Shown here: piece after piece, positions 56,523 through 64,000 of the stretch
Layout of the letters: each line of letters begins with the position of its first letter
Numbering within the stretch: position 1 is the stretch's first letter
Source of the DNA: Hygrocybe punicea
Taxonomy: Eukaryota > Basidiomycota > Agaricomycetes > Agaricales > Hygrophoraceae
Direction of reading: 5' to 3'
Assembly: GCA_963556145.1 (NCBI GenBank)
Contig: OY744467.1
Coordinates: 5,084,001 to 5,148,000, forward strand
DNA length: 64,000 nt
The notes under the pieces: model-generated
What the model saw: the letters and a program-made list of their open reading frames with translations, nothing else
Database searches by the model: none
Told to the model about the DNA's origin: nothing
Made by a program: the position numbers and the translations under genes

Positions 56523-59500
56523 ATGGAGCTTGAGATCCCGCCAGAATTCATTCAGCAGATCCTACCCAGCCAAAATAATTGTATTCCCACCTTTCTTGAC
56601 TTCAGATTGCCCACAGCCACAAGCAAATCAATACATGATATTTATATATCAAAGGAGCCAGCCTATGCTACCCTAGGTGACATCGAAATCCTCCTTTCAG
56701 CACCGGTGCCCTCTCCCTCAGTGGTCAGAGATTTGGTCAACTGTCTCCAATCCACCTCCCCGCCAACAGCCAAGTCTTTAGCCTGTGCATATATTGATTC
56801 AGGAGCTATCAAACTCTTTCCACTCTGGTTTCTCACCTACTGGCAGGAGGCCGGCCATGTCCTCGACAATCAAAAGTGTTGGCAATTGGCTTACAGGTCT
56901 CTGCAAAAGCTACAGAGCCAGGGGGGGTTGGCTATGGCAGAGCTCGTGGATACTGTGTACCAGGCATTGTCCAGATTGCCGTGGTCAGGATTCGTGTTGG
57001 GGTTTGGTGGCAAAGATTCAATTGTTCACTTACATCAATATACAACCACGATATGGCTAGGCACCACTCACGAGAACCAGATGCTGGCAATTCTAGAGCA
57101 GGATATCATCAAGTACAGCACACCACCGAACATTATTATCATGCCGACTTACTTTGCTCAAGATCTCCTTGAAGCCTTTCGGCACCCAAAGCGGAGGCAT
57201 CAGCAATACCTGGAACTCTGGGGAAAATCATTAGCATCAGGCGTCACCATCTATCTCGGGACTATCATTAATTACCAGGAAACTCACTGGGTAGCCGTTG
57301 TGCTTGATTTCGGCACTCATACTATCTGGCATGGAGACTCTTTGGGATGGGTTATGGACCCAGAGTTAAAAGGTGCTCTGGAACAGTGGACACAGGAACA
57401 TACGTCAATCAACTTCACCCATGATATCCTGCCGATCACGCACCAAATTGATATCTTCTCGTGTGGATTACTTGCATGGAATGCACTTGCACATTTTTTC
57501 TTGCCAAAACATTACAAGTTGATTGCTCCAGCCGATGTTGCAGCTGGGAGGCTTGAGGTATTACTTCAGATCTGTACACAGCATCAATATGAGGTTAGTT
57601 GTATTCCGAAACATTCATGAAGATTCACTTATCTATCAATAGGTTGGCTCCCATCTTGATAACACATTCCGATACACTCCTCATCTCCCAGGCCTTGTTT
57701 TGGATGCCACATCACAGGACTCAGACTTTGAGATGGGCTCCATGCACACCTACTCTGATGACAATTCATCTGTGCAGGGTGATAGCACCAACGATGATTC
57801 ATCCTTGTCACTGTATGCATCTGATGATGACAGCACCCCCAGTAACCTACCCACAACAGAGGACAAACCCATTAGATCAAAGGAAGACAGAGGAAAGGTC
57901 GTGACAAAGGACAAACTCGTTAGATCAAAAGAAGATGGAGGAAAGGTCAAAATCGAGTCATCTATTCGTGTGGCACTTAGCGTCACTAAGGCTCCACTCC
58001 TCGCATTCTTCAAGCCATGTTCGCGTGAGGAATTCCATGCCAATTTAGCCAGAGACTCGCGGATGTCTCAGGAAGACGCAGAGGATAGACGCGTCCAGGA
58101 AAATGCCGCCAAACAACAGCGCTTACTCCAGAAGCGAGAGCAGTCCAAGCTCCGTCAACAAAAATTTCGGCGAAGGAAACAGTCCCAGGAAGTGGAACGA
58201 GGCCTCCGCAGTCCTGGTGGTACTAAGCGCAAAATCATTCCACTTGAATTGACAGATCCAGGACTTACCAAGAAGCGCCAATTGGAACTTGCAGAAGAAA
58301 CCCGACCGGCTAGAGTTATAGAGAAGAGGTATCGGGAACATCATCGTAAAAGGTGTGGTCGCAAACCCAAGCACATGTCACGTCCAGCAAAATACCACAA
58401 CTGGTTCACTCCTGTAACTTGGAAGATGATTGAACAAGCTGCGAGGGCTGCCGGTTGGCAGATGAGTGCAACAAGAATCGTGCAAATCGCCAAAACAAGA
58501 AATCCTGAGATCTTCGAGAGCCTAGCACGAGAGTCTGTCAGGGACTGGATCGACCGATCAGGGGAGAGGCCCAGGTGGTCCGATGCCACCCTTCTCAGAA
58601 TCAAGGCAGGGAATGTCCTGGGTCATCACAATGGAGGTCCTCGAGGAGCCTTGGTGAGCATCGTTCAAGTTGCCTGGCAGAATGACTTACCAATGAGTCT
58701 AACAGGCAGACTATCCTGATGTCGCCGAGAAAATCCACAAACAGCTCATTGAGCTCCGGAAGCTAAGTGTCCCACTTACAGTCATTGCCATCCGTGGCAT
58801 CATCGTGGCTACAATCATCCGTGACAAGCCCACCATCATGGAACGCAAATTCAACGATGGGTCAACCTTCCGGGCTTCTGAGTCTTTTGTCCGGAAATGG
58901 TTATGTGATACACTGCATTGGACATGTCGAAAGGGGACCCGGGCAGCTCAGAAATTACCTGGCAACTGGGAAGATCAATGCAAAAGATCCGCGATCAGAA
59001 AGGCATACCTACTTAAGGAATACGATATCCCCACTGAACTCTATGCAAATTCAGATCAGACTCAACGGCTTTACGCACCCGGCGATAAGCTAACCTATGC
59101 TGAAACTGGCTCCAAACAAGTATCAGTTATTGGAGGTGACGAGAAACGAGCATTCACTGTGATGGTTACGATAACAAGTTCCGGCAAGATGTTGCCGTTC
59201 CAGGCAATCTACCATGGAAAAACAGAGTGGTCGTGCCCAGACAAGGCCTCCACGAACTATGGCGACGCAATTCCTGCTGGGTTCCGATTAGAGTACTCCA
59301 GCACCAAGACCTACTGGTCAAATCAACATACCATGCGATTATTTGTTGATCACATCTTGGCACCATATTTCCAGAACACAAAAACTACCTTGGGCCTTCC
59401 CACAAACCAACGCGCATTGTGGTCAATTGATGTATGGAGCGTCCACCGCTCCAAGGAATTCCTTGACTGGATGAACATGACACATCCAGCCATTCTCGTC

Positions 59501-60261
59501 GACTTCATACCTGGCGGATGTACAGGCGTGGCCCAGCCATGTGACGTCGGGATACAATGGCCATTCAAGCACATTACCAATCAATGTTTCCTTGAGGATG
59601 TCGTCAAGACAACTCTCTCCCAGATCGACAGCAATGGAGACCTTACCTGGGATACTCGCCTGCCGACTCTTCGCAATGCAAGCGTAAGGTGGCTTTGGAA
59701 GGCCTATGAGGCCTTGAACAAAAAAGAAATTGTGCAGAAGGTCAGCGAAAAGCAAATATTAAAGCAAGCAGTCACTTACCGTCTCAACAGGCATTTCGGA
59801 TGTGTGTTGTTAGGAAATGGGACCTGTCCCACAAAACCCTCAGGTCATTTGAGATGCAGGAAAAGTTGAGGGAACTACGCACCAAGAATGACCCTTTTTG
59901 GGCCGAGTTGACCTGCGCGGATGCCCACCATAAATGCCCAGAAACGGAAACAATTGTTGTTGAAGACCTAATCCCCAACCCCGACGATGAGGAGGAGCTG
60001 GATGATAGCGACGTCAGCCTCCACGATGTTATTGCAGCGACTCACCAGACACCTCAGGCTGTACACAAACGTCATGGCCGTGCCTCCATTCATGAAAATG
60101 GTGGTTTGGAGACCACAACAAATGCCGAACAAATGGACGAGGCGCCTAGGCCTATGGAGGGGGGAGAGGGAGAGGGATGTGGCAAGAGGAAAAAGGTTGC
60201 GAATCGACAGTTTGCGGATTTCTCACGACATTGGGATCAGGATACATCCGACATAGAGTAA
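56523..60261 (+). CDS. Ulp1/SUMO-protease and DDE transposase fusion protein, 1,195 aa
   Basis: Four exons (56523-57593, 57643-58653, 58706-59740 and 59791-60261) join in phase 0 with introns of 49, 52 and 50 bp and no stop. The N-terminal part has a C48/Ulp1 fold with His255 (ETHWVAVVLDF), Asp272 (WHGDSLG), Gln308 (PITHQ) and Cys314 (DIFSCGLLAWNAL), the full catalytic set. A basic, Gln/Arg-rich linker and an HTH-like block (WFTPVTWKMIEQAARAAGWQ) follow. The DDE core has Asp811 (NSDQT), Asp936 (SIDVWSVHRS) and Asp974 (QPCDVGIQ), a DD37D-like spacing. The tail is acidic. Known roles: Ulp1 enzymes cut SUMO from proteins, and DDE enzymes cut and join element ends. Why they are fused is unknown. 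Confidence 0.9.
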
Positions 60262-60383
60262 TACGTACTGATTTACCACGTAATTTCCTCATTTGGAATG
60301 TTCTGGGCAATTTGCCGATCTCCCGTGTGAGGCGTGACAAACATTACTTTTCGCCGTTTTGAAAACCTGTGTGACGCGTGACA

Positions 60384-60407
60384 GGCGAATTGACCGAATT
60401 AGTACAG
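60384..60407. repeat. Right terminal inverted repeat of the Ulp1-DDE element
   Basis: 24 bp ending CCGAATTAGTACAG, followed by TA. Inverse of 56406-56429 with one mismatch. Confidence 0.92.
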
Positions 60408-60654
60408 TAGGTGTGACTGGGCAATCTGGGAGACTTATCTTGTCTGGTCAAGTTTCAGACAACCAAATACATAACAAGATGCTGGTTCAATCAAGTAAAA
60501 TTCTTCTATGTACTCAAGTATTTTCATCTTCAGAAGATGTCTAAATATTATTGCCATGCACTGCCCAACTTTTCTGCCAGTGACTTAGGGTTAGGGTTAG
60601 AGGCAATAAAATTCAATAAATACTCCATGCTGGCCAATAACACTTCACATTACA

Positions 60655-61650
60655 ACCACGGGGATGGTAACAATGACCACAGGGATGGCAACAACAATAA
60701 CGGGGATGGCAACAGGGATGGCAATGACGACAGCAAGCACAGGAATGATGACAGTGTGGACGGCAATGACAACAGCGTGGATGGCAATGACAACAGCTTG
60801 GACAGCAATGACAACAGTGTGGATGGCAATGACAACAGTGTGGACAGCAATGACAACAATGAGAACAGCAACAAAGACAGCAAGGCAGCAGTGGGACCAG
60901 GATTGTGAATGGCAGCAGCAGTGTAACCGGAATGGTGGCAGGACCAGGACCAGGAACTGCAGTGGCAGTGGGACTGGGAATGGCTACAGCAGCCGCAACA
61001 GCAATGGCAGTGGGACCAGTGGGAACGGGAATGTCAACAGAAACAGGATGGAAATTGTGAGAGCAATGGTAAGTCTTCTTTTTTTTTTTTTGCTTATTTC
61101 ATGCACGACTAATAACTTTTAGCCGTAACTGCGCTGGCCATGGCACTGCCAATGCAAATGGCATGGGCAGCAGCAACAGAACCTGCCAGCAATGGGTTTG
61201 GCAGTGGAAAAGGCAGCAGCAACCGGAGCAGCAGCAACAGCAGCAGCAGCAGCAGTGGCAACAGCAACTGGAGCAGCAGCATAACAGGCAGCAGTGGGAC
61301 CGGGACCAGAAATGGCGGCAGCAGTAGCTGCAACAGCCATGGCAGCAGTGGGACTTGGACCAGAACAGCAGCAGCAGCAGCCACAACAGCAATGGGAGCA
61401 GCAGCATAACAGGCAGCAGCAGGACCAGGACTGGAAACAGCAGCAGGTGCAATGGCAGCAATGGCAGTGGTGGCAGCTAGGGCAGCAACAGCAGCAATGG
61501 CAGCAGTGGCGGCAATGGCAACAGCAGTGATGGATGAAAGCAGCAGCAGTAACAGCGACAGGGACAGCAGCAGCAGCAGTGACAGTGACAGCAGCAGTAG
61601 TGGTGATGACAGCAGCAGCATCGACGGTGATGGCAGCAGCAGCGCTGGTT
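60655..61650. repeat. Triplet-rich low-complexity block (CAAC, CAG, GGCAAC)
   Basis: Reiterated GGATGGCAATGACAACAG (60720-60870) and CAGCAG/CAACAG runs (61190-61650). All frames here are repeat-driven (Asn/Asp/Ser- or Gln/Ala-rich) on both strands and are not annotated as genes. Confidence 0.8.
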
Positions 61651-62589
61651 GAATAATATTTTATTCTTGTTGTAAGGTAGTCTCAATATATCTCAACTAT
61701 ACACAGTTTTGCCTTGAAAATATGAAAAATTAATATATATATATGAAGTGTTTGAGCTCAGCAAGTGCTGGAAACAGTCAATGTAATATCAAGCAATTAA
61801 GGTCGAGGTGTGACAGGTATCACATGATCATCAAGGGACACGACATGTCACACCTGCTGGGTGCCCAGCACGTCACATGACAAGGACATCACATGACAAT
61901 CAACACAACGCGTAAGTCATGTAAACAAATACATGCAAGCACATCAAACACGGTTGAAATTTTCATCTTGGCTCACTACCACCACTACCACCTTGGGTGA
62001 CACTATAGGATCCTTGGTTGTTGTACCAGGCAACAACCAGAGATTCTGGAGTGTCATTGGCATAACTGGTATGTAAATTCCTCAGGCTTTGTTCTCATGT
62101 CTGTTTCATTCACAGGGCTACTTTATTATTATGGTATGTTCTTTTTTTTTTTCTGCTGTTGATTATCATCTTGGTTCTGGTTGCATCCAGCTAAGTGTTT
62201 GATGTCTATTACCTCAGTACTGACAGTTTGTTTTTGAAGTATCCTTGTCAATGAAGATTGTAGCATCTCTGTTTGCTCCACCGTTGATGGCTGGTACTCA
62301 GCAATGAGTGCTGGTCACCATGGGTTTCTGATATCAGGAGTTCAGGGAGGGTGAATCCACCTGGATTTCCTTGCTAGGCAACCTACTTGTAGTGGGCCTG
62401 GTGGCATTGACAAAACTTCATTGGGTAAGTCTTATTTTCATTATTATTAATCCTTGTATGATTGACATTGTACAAATAGGTGATGTATTGTATTTGTCTC
62501 AATTTTTTGTTTTGTTTGTATGTTCATGGCCTCTTTTACAATTGTTGTGATGTTTTCGAAAAAATTTGACATTATTTCTCTGGTCAGTC

Positions 62590-62634
62590 ATTCTTGATCA
62601 AGAAGGAGAAGAGCTCCTTCTTCTTGATCAAGAC
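62590..62634. repeat. Short hairpin of nested palindromes
   Basis: TTCTTGATCAAGAAGGAG is followed within a few bases by its near inverse CTCCTTCTTCTTGATCAAGA. The arms are themselves palindromic (CTTGATCAAG). It is not followed by an obvious T-run terminator. Confidence 0.6.
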
Positions 62635-62787
62635 TGGATGACTTTACTCTCTAGCTTCATTTGCATTTCTGTCTTTTTGTTTTCACACTTGAATTAGTTG
62701 TTCATGTCATTGTAATTGTATATACATAATGTTATGCGGATGTGGAAGATTTATTGAATTTTCTAACCCCTAACCCTAACCCTAAGT

Positions 62788-64000
62788 TGCTATGTTAGGA
62801 AACACCTTGAAGTGTGATGGAACTGATGTTGATATATCTTGTCCAAACTAGAATATTGGACTCCATGGGAGGAATTCTATAGTTAGGTTGACAGTGGACG
62901 CGTGACCTGATGGATGAGGAAGCTGACATAAATTTTGCGGAGTTGCTGAGTGAAGCAAAGCAACGGCAACCCCCTCCCAAGACTGAGCGAAGCTCAGTCT
63001 CAGGCAGGCCTGGTGAGGTTTGCTTGGCAGTTTGGTTGTCTGAGACTGAGCAGAGGGGGATTTGTGGGGGAAAAGACACTGTTTGTGGTGCCGTGGCTGG
63101 AATGGGGCACGCGAATTTTTGGTAAATTACGTGCATATTCTACACTATATATGCAACATTTTGTCCCACTAAAAGGAGTCCCCATGTCGTGTGTGTGAGC
63201 CTGCAGAATGTCAGGAAAGTGAAGGTGGTCCGGAGTTGTGGCTGAAATTCAGACTCAGTTCGAAATCCACAGCCAGAGCGTTCACACTCAGCCGAACTCA
63301 AAACCTTCGGCTCATCAACATCCCATCCCCTCCATTCCCGACTCTCCTGCCAGCTTCCTGCTGCCCCTGCTGCCCCACAACTTTCCCATGTCCCTCTATG
63401 GGCACTCAAGCCCCAACAGGTGAGTTTTTGGCCTTCATTTGGCCCTCAATCCCCACTCACAGCCCCACCAACACCCAGATCAACATGGACGCGATTCGGC
63501 TGCTTCTGAGCGCCAGGGAGGGCTCTGAGGGCAGCAGGGGTTGTGGTGCACCCACCCCCTGCTGTACCAGGTGAGTGTTCAGTTAAATTGGGTGTTTTGG
63601 ACATGAATTGACTGGGTAGTGATCACTCAGGCTTCAGCCCCCTCTCCCTGCCCTCCCAGCACTCCATCCAGCTCATCTGTACCTCCCTTCATCCCTTCTG
63701 CAATCCCTCTACCCATTCCCTACCCTTCCCTCTGCTCCCCCTGCCCCCCTGGCCTCTTCAACCCCTTCCCTCACCCTCCCTGTTCAATCTCCCTCTCCAA
63801 CCCCTTCTTTTCACCCCTATTCCTCTCCAAATCACTCTGCCCATGTCCTTGACCTCTCTGAGCTCTGCAGTGCTGTATTATAGCAGTTTGTATAATATTT
63901 GACATTTGATTATAATAATTCAATAAATAAATAAATAAATAATAACAATAAATTGATAACTACTTAGCAATAAATGAACAAGTATGAGATCAAGCCTATC
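62788..64000 (+). other. Unassigned; possible exons of an unrecognised gene
   Basis: Plus-strand frames at 62910-63125, 63191-63574 and 63238-63423 are Pro/Ser-rich. CCCCAACAG/GTGAGTTTTT (about 63420) and TGTACCAG/GTGAGTGTTC (about 63570) look like splice donors. No domain is recognised. The stretch after 63640 is C/T-rich simple sequence, and an (AAAT)n run lies at about 63918-63942. Confidence 0.25.

Larger units (their letters stand above)
56406..60407 (+). mobile_element. Complete DNA transposon with Ulp1-DDE fusion transposase
   Basis: 4,002 bp. The 24-bp inverted ends start CTGTACTAATTCGGTCAAT and differ at one position. The element is flanked by TA on both sides (56404-56405 and 60408-60409), the duplication used by Tc1/mariner/pogo elements. 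Next to each end lie further inverted copies of a GTGTGACGYGT word (about 56436-56500 and 60327-60383), possible transposase-binding sites. The single gene inside is uninterrupted and CpG-rich, so this copy may be active or recently so. Confidence 0.92.
60583..62787. mobile_element. Non-autonomous element with telomere-like inverted termini
   Basis: The left end reads ACTTAGGGTTAGGGTTAG and the right end is its inverse. Beyond the TTAGGG units the similarity continues inward (AAAATTCAATAAAT near 60609 and 62752), so the inverted repeat is about 45 bp. 2,205 bp, no transposase. The interior has CAG/AAC triplet-rich blocks and AT-rich DNA. Flanking bases show no convincing duplication. Confidence 0.65.

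Noticed and set aside
60586..60601. Interstitial telomere as a chromosome-fusion scar
   Set aside because: An inverse copy at 62766-62784 and extended flanking similarity show it is the terminus of an element.

Overview
The window looks like a transposon-dense stretch of a filamentous basidiomycete, most likely an agaricomycete (mushroom-forming fungus). The support is spliced genes with GT-AG introns of about 40-65 bp, fungal chromoviruses, pogo-, Harbinger-, hAT- and Tnp2-type transposases of agaricomycete kind, an Ulp1-DDE transposase fusion, an MSSDET-motif gene family I associate with agaricomycetes, and TTAGGG-type telomere-like repeats. I see no rRNA, CRISPR array or clear tRNA, and very few genes that could be ordinary host genes. 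|| Layout. 0.1-3.1 kb: a PIF/Harbinger-like pair, a broken SANT-like (DUF6818-like) gene facing an apparently intact transposase. 3.3-10.5 kb: a very young Ty3/Gypsy chromovirus on the minus strand with 562-bp LTRs that I read as identical, 5-bp target duplications, a gag/pol slippery site, a Tf1-like self-primer, and an ASCH-like domain fused behind the integrase chromodomain. 11-24 kb: old, CpG-poor remains (Tc1/mariner, copia, pogo) cut by short non-autonomous hAT-like elements that carry a recurring 56-bp palindrome. 24.5-26.2 kb: a solo LTR related to the young element. 26.5-32.4 kb: a second, dead Harbinger pair whose SANT-like gene is split by a 2.66-kb hAT-like element. || 33-45 kb: a small SAP-like gene, then an imperfect inverted duplication (35.4-39.3 against 42.0-45.1 kb) of an MSSDET-family gene. 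An intact 460-aa WD40 gene lies between the arms, and one arm holds a trapped fragment of a full-size ABC transporter. 45-48 kb: AT-rich DNA with a foldback and a 45-bp minisatellite. || 48-55 kb: a decayed chromovirus invaded by a 5'-truncated LINE and by a compact LTR element coding for a proline-rich protein, each with target duplications. 55.2-56.3 kb: another 45-bp minisatellite. 56.4-60.4 kb: a complete DNA transposon with TA target duplication and matching 24-bp inverted repeats, encoding an uninterrupted 1,195-aa protein with an Ulp1/SUMO-protease domain followed by a DDE transposase. 60.6-62.8 kb: an element with telomere-like inverted termini. The last 1.2 kb holds nothing I recognise. 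|| Most dead reading frames died through changes that look like CpG to TpG/CpA transitions (CGA to TGA stops, catalytic Asp to Asn). The window therefore reads as layers of decayed elements with a few young, CpG-rich ones on top.
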